Part shown: one piece after another, positions 24,315 to 32,831 of the stretch
Layout: every line of letters starts with the position of its first letter
How positions within the stretch are numbered: position 1 is the first letter of the stretch
Assembly (NCBI RefSeq): GCF_019633745.1
Contig: NZ_CP037968.1
Coordinates: 2,858,789-2,922,788 of the forward strand
Length of the DNA stretch: 64,000 nt
Direction: 5' to 3'
DNA from: Methanofollis formosanus
GTDB lineage: Archaea; Halobacteriota; Methanomicrobia; Methanomicrobiales; Methanofollaceae
The notes under the pieces: model-generated
Database searches by the model: none
What the model saw: the letters and a program-made list of their open reading frames with translations, nothing else
What the model was told of the DNA's origin: nothing
Position numbers and translations under genes: made by a program

Positions 24315-24806
24315 TCAGCAGCTCGAGCAACTGCTGTTCCGCTTGAGGATCTGGTCGAGGGCCCACCCGGCCCACCACCGCACCTGGGGATCCTCGTCTT
24401 TGAGCGCCTCGGTGAGCGGAGTGTCGGCCTTGCAGTGCCCGATGGTCCCGAGGGTGTAGGCGGCCCAGGTCCTGGTGACGGCGTCGCCTTCGGCAAGAGC
24501 GGCGATCAGGCCGTCGAGCGCGGGGACGCCGATGGCCGAGAGCCCCCACGAGGCGGCCATCCGCAGATCCTTGTCTTCCTGACCGAAGAGTTCGATGAAA
24601 GCCTCGACGGCTTGTTCTCCCATCATCATCCCGATGGCGAGGGCAGCGTCCTCTCTGATCTTCTGCGACTCACCATGGAAGAGATAGTCGGTGAGCCCTT
24701 CGAGGTCGTTCTCGACGGCGCAGTCGAGCACCTCCGGGGAAGGTGCGAGATCGGTCTCGACAGGAAGGGTTTCATCCGAGAGATCGGGGTTTGCGGGGTT
24801 TTGCAT
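24315..24806 (-). CDS. HEAT-repeat protein
   Basis: 163-aa protein made of four or so HEAT/PBS-lyase-type helical hairpins, as in QKIREDAALAIGMMMGEQAV, RMAASWGLSAIGVPALDGLI and RTWAAYTLGTIGHCKADTPL. Such repeats act as binding scaffolds. The C-terminus ends NSSCSSC, two cysteines that may bind metal. The ATG at 24806 is preferred to 24854 because the earlier part is hydrophobic, atypical and overlaps the leader. The partner protein is unknown and no neighbouring gene is on the same strand. Confidence 0.75.
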   Translation of the reverse strand: MQNPANPDLSDETLPVETDLAPSPEVLDCAVENDLEGLTDYLFHGESQKIREDAALAIGMMMGEQAVEAFIELFGQEDKDLRMAASWGLSAIGVPALDGLIAALAEGDAVTRTWAAYTLGTIGHCKADTPLTEALKDEDPQVRWWAGWALDQILKRNSSCSSC

Positions 24807-24869
24807 GGATGGTTGGTAGGCGGGGAAGGTATAAGATAGGCATGGGTCGATCAACGGACCGTTCGGTCT

Positions 24870-25430
24870 TGTCGAGAGTGTGCTTGCCTTCCGGCAGGAA
24901 TGGAAGACGTTTCTGAAGCACGGCGTCGTTCAAGAAGTTGTTGCCGCCCTGCCCCTATCTTCGTCGTGGGGGATCCGGGGGTTTCCCCCCGGCGCGAGAC
25001 AGCGAGAAAGATCCTGCGAGGAGGGCGGCCGATCAGATCGATGTGCCTTCCCGCACCCTTGCGCCGGGGGCGCTGCCCCCGGATCCCTGGAATTGCGATA
25101 GGGCCGGGAAGGCAGAGGGCTGATCATTCAGAAGATGGATCTGTAATGTGCGTACCAGTCCAGAAAGCGTTTGGTGGATTCAAACCATTATGCAAACACG
25201 GAGAGATGATCGTCAGGATCGGTTTCATGGTAAATGCTTGGGATGGCTATTTCTTCGGGGGGCTGGCCGCCCCCCGAACCACCCGCGAGAAGATAGGGGC
25301 GGGGCGGCGATGGAGCGGGGTATCAACCAGTTCTCCTGTCGGAATATGGGAGATCAAGCGACGAGAAATTTTCATCGCGTATGCTTGAGCCAGAGGTTCA
25401 TGCCCGATTCTACAGAACCGGGATATGTTC
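24870..25430. repeat. Composite intergenic repeats
   Basis: Non-coding mosaic. It contains the ATCTTCGTCGTGGGGGATCC dyad (about 24957-24976), a reversed copy GCGCCGGGGGCGCTGCCCCC (about 25062-25081) and the GATCGTCAGGATCGGTTTCA block (about 25208-25227). The CTTCGGGGGGCTGGCCGCCC dyad (about 25253-25272) and the hairpin TGAGCC/GGTTCA (25386-25400), followed by CGATTCTACAGAACC, come next. It ends just before a short open frame that may be the remnant of a gene it interrupted. Confidence 0.85.
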
Positions 25431-25456
25431 TCTTTGAGGTCTGCGAGGACACTGCG

Positions 25457-25639
25457 ATGAGCTCGATGAAGTGGGTGCCCCGGCGGGTGTGGATGTACAG
25501 CGGAGGGGACTGGACGGTGATTATGGGAGGGAACCGGTGCATCTTCATTGAGACGACGAAGGTGGACTTCAATCACCTGCACCGGGTAATGTCGGCGGAG
25601 TCGGTGTCCAGACAGAAGTTCGCCGCCCCGATGAGGTAA
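25457..25639 (+). CDS. Small hypothetical protein or 3' gene remnant
   Basis: Possible 60-aa product starting MSSMKWVPRRVWMYSGGDW and ending RQKFAAPMR. It looks protein-like (balanced composition, strand-helix pattern) and continues in frame upstream to about 25400, where the repeat hairpin begins. It may therefore be the end of a longer gene cut by the repeat. A hairpin with a following T-run (25663-25706) lies 24 nt after the stop, as expected for a real transcript end. No family recognised. Confidence 0.45.
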   Translation: MSSMKWVPRRVWMYSGGDWTVIMGGNRCIFIETTKVDFNHLHRVMSAESVSRQKFAAPMR

Positions 25640-25662
25640 AGTTACGCCAGATGGCGGGGACC

Positions 25663-25706
25663 GACAGGACGGATCCCAAAGGGGACGATCCTGTCCTCTT
25701 TTTTTA
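25663..25706 (+). terminator. Hairpin plus T-run terminator
   Basis: GACAGGA (25663-25669) pairs with TCCTGTC (25689-25695); further pairing of CCC with GGGG extends the stem. Seven T follow. This looks like a bacterial-style intrinsic terminator. It could serve the small plus-strand gene, or, on the other strand, lie beyond the end of the gene at 25730. Confidence 0.55.
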
Positions 25707-25729
25707 CGGTGCGAAAAATATTCGAGAAC

Positions 25730-26128
25730 CTATGACCATGCGGCTTCCTCGACTTCGTCCAGCCACCCATCCCTCCTCGTCGCGAGATAGACCACCGTTG
25801 TCCGACTCCTCTGCACCCGTTCCCGAAGCGTCCGGCCGAGTGCCGCCGCACATTCGGGGCACGGGGCATAGAAGGCCGGGTCGTGTTCTACCACGATGCT
25901 CTGCCGTTTTACTTCACCGAGCAGAAGAATGATTTCCCTGGCGTCCCGCACTGGCCAGACGTCCACATCCCCGGCGAACATACCGCCGATCACGTCGAGG
26001 ACCGGGTGTGTCCTCCCGCAGAAGTAAAGCGGCGACGGATTCGTCTCCCTGACGGCCAGGGCGACCTCCTCCCTGGGTGCGACGAGAACGGTGACGGCGG
26101 CCGGTCTGATGACGATCTCTGCGTGCAT
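25730..26128 (-). CDS. Uncharacterised protein coupled to the toroid gene
   Basis: 132 aa, family not recognised. The N-terminal 60 residues are hydrophobic strands (MHAEIVIRPAAVTVLVAPRE); the middle has GGMFAGDVDVWPVRDAREII; the C-terminal part holds a CPEC pair near residues 96-99 and a basic helix rich in R. The pattern recalls small proteins that bind a metal or a partner. The ATG at 26128 is 23 nt after the stop of the prenyltransferase-like gene on the same strand, so the two form an operon. An upstream in-frame start would overlap that gene and is rejected. Confidence 0.6.
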   Translation of the reverse strand: MHAEIVIRPAAVTVLVAPREEVALAVRETNPSPLYFCGRTHPVLDVIGGMFAGDVDVWPVRDAREIILLLGEVKRQSIVVEHDPAFYAPCPECAAALGRTLRERVQRSRTTVVYLATRRDGWLDEVEEAAWS

Positions 26129-26151
26129 AGGTTCCTGTCCGCGTCCCGGGG

Positions 26152-27009
26152 TTATGAAGTCTCGGCGTGCGTGCGGTCCGAAAGTGTTTTTCCAGAACAT
26201 TCGAGGGCGTCGAGCGTCGTGACGGCGTGCCAGGTATACTTCAGCGTCGCCGTCCCGCCAAAGACCGAGCGCGCAAACCCGCCAGTCTCCCGCTGGCAGC
26301 GGCGGACACATGCTCCGGCACCGTCTGCCGGCGGCACCCCGAGAAGACGGGCGACTCCGACGCCTGCGGCGACATGTTCCAGATACGCCGGGACCGCCCC
26401 CGGCAGGTTCAGGTATCCATAGATGGGGTGGACACAGCGGGCGAGAAAAGTCCGGGTGTCAGGGTGAAGATTTCCAAGGGCGGCGGAGATAGCAAGGGCG
26501 TGATAGGTCTCGACGAGGGTGGAAGGGCCGCCGCCGTACCCTCCGTCGGGGTGGCGGCAGGCCCTGACCGCGTCGATGAAGGCTGTCCGCACCGTGGGGG
26601 GAAGAGGCACTCCCAGGCTCTGGCAGAGCCTGACAAAGAAGTACGGCCTGGAGAGCAGACTCGTCGACTCGACCGGGCGCGTGCCACCGCCTCGAGCGGA
26701 GGGGACGACCGACGAGAGCCAGGGGAGGGGGTCGCGCTCTGGCCTGAGGTGGAGGGCCGCGAGAGACGAGAGGACATAAGTGCTGCTCTCCAGCGAATGG
26801 TACCGGCCGTCCGCTCCCTGCCTCTCAAGGAGCCAGCAGGCGGTGTCGGGATCGTCCGGCATCGCCCCGAGGAGACGGAGGGTGTCGAGGGCGAAGAAGG
26901 TGTCCGCAGGGTTTGGTTCGTTCAGACGGTAGAAACAGTAGCCGCCGTCTGGGCACCGCCTTTCGGCGATATATCGGATACAGGAATAGGAGATCTCATC
27001 GGGGAGCAT
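26152..27009 (-). CDS. Prenyltransferase / squalene cyclase-like alpha-toroid protein
   Basis: 285-aa protein built of alpha-alpha repeats of the prenyltransferase beta-subunit and terpene cyclase type. Repeat marks are CPDGGYCFYR (about 19-28), ADTFFALDTLRLLG, QGADGRYHSLESSTYVLSSLAAL, CRHPDGGYGGGPSTLVETYHAL (about 170-191) and ETGGFARSVFGGTATLKYTWHAV. The DDCTGG-like acidic catalytic motif of cyclases is not seen, nor is a full zinc set of protein prenyltransferases (D-x-C...H), although Cys and His residues occur. Function is thus open. No alpha subunit is adjacent; the partner is the unknown 132-aa gene downstream. Confidence 0.7.
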   Translation of the reverse strand: MLPDEISYSCIRYIAERRCPDGGYCFYRLNEPNPADTFFALDTLRLLGAMPDDPDTACWLLERQGADGRYHSLESSTYVLSSLAALHLRPERDPLPWLSSVVPSARGGGTRPVESTSLLSRPYFFVRLCQSLGVPLPPTVRTAFIDAVRACRHPDGGYGGGPSTLVETYHALAISAALGNLHPDTRTFLARCVHPIYGYLNLPGAVPAYLEHVAAGVGVARLLGVPPADGAGACVRRCQRETGGFARSVFGGTATLKYTWHAVTTLDALECSGKTLSDRTHAETS

Positions 27010-27181
27010 AGAACCTCATGCAGACGTCATCAGCCTGGTCGGCATTTGAAGGCGGACGTCATCGCCGGCATGCGGTCTTTGATCAGAGAGTGTTTCGGGG
27101 GGGAGAGGATAAGGATGGCGGTCCATCTCCCGGAGATGCAAAAACTCATATGAACAGAGACTTATCTGCAGGGTGATCAGG

Positions 27182-27862
27182 ATGCACGGGAGATGGCGTG
27201 AGAGTCTGAGGGTCAGGTTGGATGGACTTTCTGCTTATCGGTTCAGAATATTGCTCTTTTTCCTGATCCTTACTCTCCTCATCATCCCGATGGCCGTGAT
27301 GTACCCAGAACTCAACCCTCTCTTTCTCGTCTTCTTCTCCATGGTCATCATCACCGGGGTCTTTGCGGCACAGAGAAAACGATACTTTCTCATCTTCATC
27401 ATGCTCCTTGCCATCCCTGCAATCACCGCCCGCTGGATCTCATATCTCTTCCCCTCCGCTGCCGGCGAGATCACCGGTCACCTCTTTGCCATCCTCTTCT
27501 TCTCGTTTTTCGCCGTCTATTTGTTGGGGATCGTGCTCAGGGCCAGGACGATCACCGGCGACACCATCGCCGGGGCGATCAGCGTCTATCTGATCATGGG
27601 ACTTGCCTGGGCGCAGATCTACCAGTTCATGGACGAGATCCAGCCCGGATCGTTTGCCTACGACAGCGGGACCGGGCCCGGAGGCGTGCTCTCTCTGATG
27701 GACTATGTCTATTTTAGCTTCGTCACCATCACCACCCTGGGATATGGGGACATCTACCCCCTCTCCCCGGCGGCTGAGTCGGCTGCCTCCTTCGAGGCGG
27801 TGACCGGGACGATCTATATTGCGGTGCTCATCGCAAGGCTTGTGGGATCGATGGAGTGGTAG
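27182..27862 (+). CDS. Two-pore-type (K+ channel-like) ion channel
   Basis: 226-aa membrane protein with five or six hydrophobic segments in the first 150 residues, then the pore VYFSFVTITTLGYGDIYPLS (about 176-195), whose TLGYGD is the potassium selectivity filter, and a last helix. It is thus a small KcsA/Kch-like channel without a visible ligand-binding domain; the C-terminus ends five residues after the last helix. Potassium flux across the membrane is the likely role. An AGGGTGA site precedes the ATG at 27182; a GTG three codons earlier would leave no room for it. Confidence 0.85.
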   Translation: MHGRWRESLRVRLDGLSAYRFRILLFFLILTLLIIPMAVMYPELNPLFLVFFSMVIITGVFAAQRKRYFLIFIMLLAIPAITARWISYLFPSAAGEITGHLFAILFFSFFAVYLLGIVLRARTITGDTIAGAISVYLIMGLAWAQIYQFMDEIQPGSFAYDSGTGPGGVLSLMDYVYFSFVTITTLGYGDIYPLSPAAESAASFEAVTGTIYIAVLIARLVGSMEW

Positions 27863-27951
27863 GCAGAGAGATCAAAATTCCCGGACACTCTCATATGACC
27901 CCCCCCCTCCCGGCGATACCCTGATAACGCTGCTCACCAGAGCAGGGCTTC

Positions 27952-28410
27952 ATGACTCACTGGCTCGCCATCGCCAACCGCGACAACGCCGCCGTCATCG
28001 AGAAAAAACTGATCTGGGGCGTTTCGAAACGATATGTCAACCAGATCACGAAGACCGGACCAGGCGACACCCTTCTCGTCTATGTCGGGTGGGAGGTGGT
28101 CGACAGGGACACCACGCTCCCGCCGGCGATCACCGGGTGTTTTGCGATCACCTCAGTGGTCTATGAAGACAGAAAAAAGATCTTCACCTTGCCTCCCGGA
28201 CTTGGGAACGAGGTCTTCCCGCTGCGGGTCAGGCTCACACTCATAGAGATCTTCGACCCGCCCCTTGAGTTCAAACCCCTCATCCCGAGACTGGCATTCA
28301 TCACCAACAAGAAGCAGTGGTCTGGGCATATCAGGGGACAGGCGATGCGGACGATCCCGGAGGAGGACTATGCCTATATCATGAAGGCCGCCGAGACGCC
28401 GCGGGACTGA
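27952..28410 (+). CDS. EVE domain protein
   Basis: 152-aa PUA-like EVE-domain protein. Such domains bind modified bases in DNA or RNA and are common next to defence genes, though no defence gene is seen here. The opening THWLAIANRDNAAVIEKKL (2-20), the VSKRYVNQITKTGPGDTLLVYVGW stretch (about 24-47) and the aromatic residues W44-type that form the base pocket are visible, as is PPAITGCFAITSVVYED. It follows the channel gene after 89 bases and is convergent, four bases apart, with the flavoprotein gene. Confidence 0.8.
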   Translation: MTHWLAIANRDNAAVIEKKLIWGVSKRYVNQITKTGPGDTLLVYVGWEVVDRDTTLPPAITGCFAITSVVYEDRKKIFTLPPGLGNEVFPLRVRLTLIEIFDPPLEFKPLIPRLAFITNKKQWSGHIRGQAMRTIPEEDYAYIMKAAETPRD

Positions 28411-28414
28411 GAGG

Positions 28415-29683
28415 TCATACTTCTTCCCGCACAATCGCCCGTGCCGCCGCCACGGCCGTCGAGAACGCCGCCTGAAGATTGTAGCCCCCGGTATCCCCGT
28501 CGATGTCGAGCACTTCGCCGATGAAATAGAGGCCATGCACCAGTTTCGAGGTCATGCTCTTAGGGTCGACCTCGTCGAGCGAGACCCCGCCTCGCGTCAC
28601 CATCGCCTCGTCGAAGCCGGAGATGGCCTGCACGGTGAGCGGCCACTCGATGAGATGGGTGACGATCCGGTTGCGGGCCTTCTTATCGAGGTGAGCGGCG
28701 GTGAGGTCGTCGGCGATTCCGGCGGCGTGTAGGAGTTTTCGGATGAAGCGATCCGGGAGGGGGTAGTCGTTGAGGACAGTCCTGACCAGACGGTTCCCGT
28801 TCGAGGCGGTCTTCTCGACGAGGTCGGCGGCGAGGGCCTCGCGAGTGGTGGGCGGGAGGAACGAGATCCTGAGCACGTCGCCGGCGGCGATGTACCTGGA
28901 GAGGTGGAGGATACCAGGCCCCGAGAGTCCGGCGTGCGTGAAGAGGAGGTCGCCGGTCTGCTCACGGATCTTTTTGTTCTCGCGGAAGAGTGAGATGGAA
29001 AGGCCTTCAAACGAGATCCCGGCGAGGTCGGCGAAGGGGTGGTCCTGCACCTCGACGGCGGCGAGGGCCGGGGCGATCGCGGTGACCGTGTGCCCGAGCG
29101 CCCTGGCCATGGCATAGCCGTCGCCGCTCGAGCCGGTGGCCGGGTAGGTGACCCCGCCGGTGGCGACGACAAGGGCGTCGGCAGGGTAGGAGACCGCCCC
29201 GGTGCGGACCACAAACCCGTTCTCCGTTGCGGCGACTTCCTTCACCGGCTCGTTGCATCTGATCTCCACGCCCATCCGCCTACACTCATCAAGGAGAAGG
29301 GTCAGGACATCGGCGGCCTTCCTGCTCTCGGGGAAGACCTTGCCGTTTTGTTCGGTGACGGTCGAAAGGCCGTGTTCCTCGAAGAACGCGACGAGGTCGC
29401 GGTTGGTGAAACTCCGGAGGGCCGGTCGCAGGAACTTCCCGTGGTCGCCGTAATGGTCGAAGAACCCGGCGACCTCCCCGGCATGGGTGAGGTTGCACTG
29501 GCCGGTCCCGGTGATGAGGAGTTTTCTCCCGCAGGACGGTTTCTTCTCGAGCACCAGCACCCGCCGTCCTTCTCCCGCAGCATGGATGGCGCAGAAGAGA
29601 CCGGCAGGCCCGCCGCCGATGATGATGATCGTCTGAATGGCCACAGTATCCCGGTATGTGTGGAGCGCGAGGGATCTTAGCAT
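28415..29683 (-). CDS. HI0933/BaiN-family FAD-dependent oxidoreductase
   Basis: Flavoprotein of about 420 aa. The dinucleotide fold IIIIGGGPAGLFCAIHAAGE and the family block CGRKLLITGTGQCNLTHAGE (about 50-69) are diagnostic of the HI0933 group, whose members reduce various substrates and whose general role is unclear. C-terminal FIGEVLDIDGDTGGYNLQAA carries the second FAD contact. ATG at 29683 is used; a GTG at 29644 would start closer to the fold and gives 409 aa, the usual family length. The gene stands alone on the minus strand. Confidence 0.85.
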   Translation of the reverse strand: MLRSLALHTYRDTVAIQTIIIIGGGPAGLFCAIHAAGEGRRVLVLEKKPSCGRKLLITGTGQCNLTHAGEVAGFFDHYGDHGKFLRPALRSFTNRDLVAFFEEHGLSTVTEQNGKVFPESRKAADVLTLLLDECRRMGVEIRCNEPVKEVAATENGFVVRTGAVSYPADALVVATGGVTYPATGSSGDGYAMARALGHTVTAIAPALAAVEVQDHPFADLAGISFEGLSISLFRENKKIREQTGDLLFTHAGLSGPGILHLSRYIAAGDVLRISFLPPTTREALAADLVEKTASNGNRLVRTVLNDYPLPDRFIRKLLHAAGIADDLTAAHLDKKARNRIVTHLIEWPLTVQAISGFDEAMVTRGGVSLDEVDPKSMTSKLVHGLYFIGEVLDIDGDTGGYNLQAAFSTAVAAARAIVREEV

Positions 29684-29797
29684 TATCTGATGGGAACACG
29701 GACGCGGTCGGCCGGCCACATCCAACGATTTCGGGAAATGGTGCCTCAAAATAGATAATATTATTAGATTTCTCTAAAACACTGGCGAAATAAAAAG

Positions 29798-29808
29798 ATT
29801 ATATTATC
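29798..29808 (+). promoter_or_regulatory. TATA box of the PAS kinase
   Basis: GATTATATTAT in an AT-rich leader about 42-52 nt before the GTG at 29850. Confidence 0.4.
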
Positions 29809-29849
29809 GAAAAGTAGATATCGAGCAACACGATAATGGTATTATTCAG

Positions 29850-31664
29850 GTGAACTCTCCCCCTGACAAAATCCCCTCGGGACAGGACGATGCACCAGGT
29901 TTCCTCCAGCGCCTGGTCGACAGCATCAGCATACCCCTCTTCTACAAGGACACGCGGCAGGTCTACCTCGGGTGCAATTCCGCCTTCGCCGAATTTGTCG
30001 GATTAGCAAAGGACGAGATCATCGGGAAGACAGTCTACGACATCTTCCCCCCGGAGTTCGCAGAGACCTACCAGATCCGGGACACTGAACTCCTCGCCAA
30101 CGCCGGTGTCCAGGAGTACGAGTTCTCGTTCCGGTCCGGCGACGGCATGACCCGCCGCGTCGTCTTTTACAAGGCGACGTACACCGACAGGTCCGGGGAC
30201 GTCGACGGCCTCGTCGGGATTGTCCTCGACATCACCAGACAACGGAATGCCGAGGAGAGACTCCGTCGTTCTGAGGAGAAGTTCAGGATGCTCTTCGAGA
30301 CGATGAATCAGGGAGTGGTCTACCAGGACGCGGGCGGTGGAATCATCGACGCCAACCCGGCCGCCGAGGCGATCCTCGGCCTGGCCCGCACCCGACTCTT
30401 CGGGAAGAACCTGACAGACCCGTGCTGGGATGCCGTCTGCGAAGACGGAGAGGACCACCCGGCCGAGGCCGCCCTCAGGTCCGGGGAAAAATGCAGAAAA
30501 CTGGTCGGGATCAAGGACCCGGTCTCGGGGGAGGAACGGTGGGTGATGACCTCGAGCATCCCGCACGCGGGCAAAGGAGTGGCGCAGCCGTACCATCAGT
30601 TCACCACGCTCGTCGACCTGACCGCCGAGATCCAGTTTGAACGGGCCCTGCAGCAATCTGAAGCCGAGAAGGCGTTGATCCTGAACTCTGTTGACGATGT
30701 CATGATCTACCTGGACCGCGACCGTCGGATCATCTGGATCAATGACGCCACCGCCAGACTCCTCGGGATGAAGAAGGAAGAGATCATCGGCAGGCGTTGT
30801 TATGAGGTCGTCTGGAAGAGCGAGAAGCGGTGCCGGTGGTGCCGGATCCCCCGTGTTGTCGAAAGCGGGAAGGCCGTCTCAGACGAGGTGACCCGTCGCG
30901 ACGGCCGGACCTTTCATATGACCACCTATCCGGTCCATGACGATGGAGGCACCCTGGTGGGATATATCGAGAAGGGGGTCGACGTCACCGAGATCACCAT
31001 GACGCGCCAGGCCCTTGAGGTGGCGAACCGAAAACTTGCTCTTCTCTCGGGCATTACCCGTCACGACATCCTCAACCTGGTCATGGCCCTGACATTCTAT
31101 ACCGGGGAGGTCGAGAAAGGTATCCCGGAAGACTCCGAACTGGCCCCGATGGTCGGAAAGATCAAGGAGACGACCCGGTGGATCGAGCAGCAGATCTCGT
31201 TTACCCGGGATTATGAGAACCTGGGGGTCCATGGTGCCGAATGGCAGCGGGTCTCCGACCTCCTGCAGCGGGCGGCGGCGGTCATCCCGGGAGAGATCGC
31301 CTACACCGAGTCTGTCGGCGACCTGGAGGTTTTTGCCGATCCTCTCCTTGAGAAGGTCTTTTACAACCTCTTTGAGAACGCGGCCAGTCATGGTGGCAGG
31401 GTCACCGAGGTCTCCGTCTCCTTTGTGCCCGGCGATCCGGTAGGGACGATCGTGATCGAGGACAATGGCGTCGGTGTGCCGACCGCAGAGAAAGAGCGGA
31501 TCTTTCAGAGAGGAGTGGGGAGAAAGACCGGACTCGGGCTTTTCCTCTCAAAGGAGGTGCTGGAGATCTCGGGGATCGAGATCAGAGAGACCGGTGGGGA
31601 GGGTGAAGGAGCGCGCTTCGAGATCCTGGTGCCGGTCGAGGCGTACCGGTCAGGTCGGGCGTGA
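29850..31664 (+). CDS. PAS sensor histidine kinase
   Basis: 604-aa soluble sensor kinase of the archaeal type. Three PAS domains cover about residues 20-125, 140-255 and 265-385. They are followed by a short helix and the phospho-acceptor region LSGITRHDILNLVMAL with His near 400, and an HATPase domain (about 480-600) with IEDNGVGVPTAEKERIFQRG and the G box GLGLFLSKEV. The third PAS has three cysteines in RRCYEVVWKSEKRCRWC, a pattern seen in redox- or cofactor-sensing PAS domains and also in the chemoreceptor at 40638. It starts with GTG; the nearby ATG at 29836 opens only a five-codon frame. No receiver is adjacent. Confidence 0.85.
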   Translation: MNSPPDKIPSGQDDAPGFLQRLVDSISIPLFYKDTRQVYLGCNSAFAEFVGLAKDEIIGKTVYDIFPPEFAETYQIRDTELLANAGVQEYEFSFRSGDGMTRRVVFYKATYTDRSGDVDGLVGIVLDITRQRNAEERLRRSEEKFRMLFETMNQGVVYQDAGGGIIDANPAAEAILGLARTRLFGKNLTDPCWDAVCEDGEDHPAEAALRSGEKCRKLVGIKDPVSGEERWVMTSSIPHAGKGVAQPYHQFTTLVDLTAEIQFERALQQSEAEKALILNSVDDVMIYLDRDRRIIWINDATARLLGMKKEEIIGRRCYEVVWKSEKRCRWCRIPRVVESGKAVSDEVTRRDGRTFHMTTYPVHDDGGTLVGYIEKGVDVTEITMTRQALEVANRKLALLSGITRHDILNLVMALTFYTGEVEKGIPEDSELAPMVGKIKETTRWIEQQISFTRDYENLGVHGAEWQRVSDLLQRAAAVIPGEIAYTESVGDLEVFADPLLEKVFYNLFENAASHGGRVTEVSVSFVPGDPVGTIVIEDNGVGVPTAEKERIFQRGVGRKTGLGLFLSKEVLEISGIEIRETGGEGEGARFEILVPVEAYRSGRA

Positions 31665-31772
31665 GCAGGGGAACGCCGCACAATCTTCTAATATCAGGAC
31701 GCCGGGTATGCCAGATCACCGGTGGCCCCGGGTGCGGCGGACCCCGGGGCCCGGCATAGAGGGGATGAAGAG

Positions 31773-32168
31773 ATGATGCAAAGACCCGCCGCCGGACGGA
31801 CGGCCCGGCGGACCTCACGTCGGGTGACGCGCCGGCAGTTCAGGAGGACGACCCTTGCTGGGGGAATGGTGGCGCTTGCCGTCGGCGGGACGGCGGACGC
31901 CGTCAAGGTACGCCAGCAGGACATCGACCGGATCGAGATATACACCGGAAAAAAGATCGACGAACTCTCTGAAGACGAGTTCAATATCGCCATGGACGAC
32001 CTGGGTATCAAGGAGCAGGAACTGACCGACCAGGACGTCAGGACGATCGAGGAGGCACAGTCGGAGTCGTACCTCGACGAACTCGAACGGCTCGCGGCCC
32101 TGAAGGAGAAGGGTGTCATCACTGATGAGGAGTTTGAAGCGAAGAAGAAGAAGATCCTCCAGTTGTGA
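31773..32168 (+). CDS. SHOCT-domain protein with basic N-terminus
   Basis: 131-aa protein. The last 32 residues, LDELERLAALKEKGVITDEE onward, are a SHOCT domain, a short helical hairpin that ends many prokaryotic proteins and may aid oligomerisation. The first 30 residues are strongly basic (RRTSRRVTRRQFRRTT) and are followed by a hydrophobic LAGGMVALAVGGTADAV (about 29-45), so it may be anchored to the membrane or bind nucleic acid. The middle is acidic helix. ATG at 31773 has GAGGGGATGA upstream. It lies 108 bases after the PAS kinase on the same strand. Confidence 0.75.
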   Translation: MMQRPAAGRTARRTSRRVTRRQFRRTTLAGGMVALAVGGTADAVKVRQQDIDRIEIYTGKKIDELSEDEFNIAMDDLGIKEQELTDQDVRTIEEAQSESYLDELERLAALKEKGVITDEEFEAKKKKILQL

Positions 32169-32831
32169 GGTGCCGCCCTTCACGGGGGGTTTACCATGGA
32201 GCATATCCCAAAAATATCCCTGGCTCGATCAATCATCAGGATCGAGCCACTTTCCAGTTATTCCTCTGCCTCCCCCACTTCAATCGCCATTCCGGGGGTC
32301 CGGAGGTGGCGCCCCCGGCGAGAAGATAGGGGAAGGCGCTTGAATCACGCTCGCACCCAGAAAAGGTGAGGGTTTACCATGAAAATGATCCTGACGATCC
32401 TCTCTTCAGGTTTGCATGAGCGTTTGAACTTGCCATATCCCGTTGAAGCCGATACGCAGCGGATAGAAAATTCCTCTGATGGATCGGCCGCCCCAAATTG
32501 TCAAATCTTTCCCACAATCTCGCGCCGGGGGAAACCCCCGGATCCCCACGACGAAGATAGGTGGGGGCGGCGATGGAACACGATCCCCCCGGATTCTCCT
32601 GTCTTGAATAGAGAGAGCGATCAAACGACGAGAAATTTTCATCCCATATGCTTGAGCCAGGGGTTCATGCCTGATTCAAAAAGCCAGAATCCCAAAAATC
32701 GGCTGTGTAGACGGATACATGAGCCCGGGTTCCATACCGATTCTTCAGAAATGAAAACGGGATGCAGGGGGTAAAAACAAATCTCTTTCCCCTCTCTGAC
32801 ATCCCTATTCAGCCGAACGCATCGTGATTTG
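32169..32831. repeat. Composite intergenic repeats
   Basis: Non-coding. A mosaic from about 32270 on: a small G/C dyad near 32294-32320, then ATGATCCTGACGATCCTCTC (from 32384), GAAGCCGATACGCAGCGG, the CTCGCGCCGGGGGAAACC dyad, CTTGAATAGAGAGAGCGATC and the hairpin TGAGCC/GGTTCA (32653-32667). A half hairpin (about 32720-32740) follows. The order is the same as in the 23.9-24.3 kb copy, so this is a third copy of that composite, in the same orientation as copy 2. The first 100 bases and last 60 are ordinary. Confidence 0.85.

Noticed and set aside
25148-25456. Longer plus-strand gene (163 codons) ending at 25639
   Set aside because: The first 80 codons lie in the repeat modules, which are not coding elsewhere; only the last part is kept as a possible gene or remnant.
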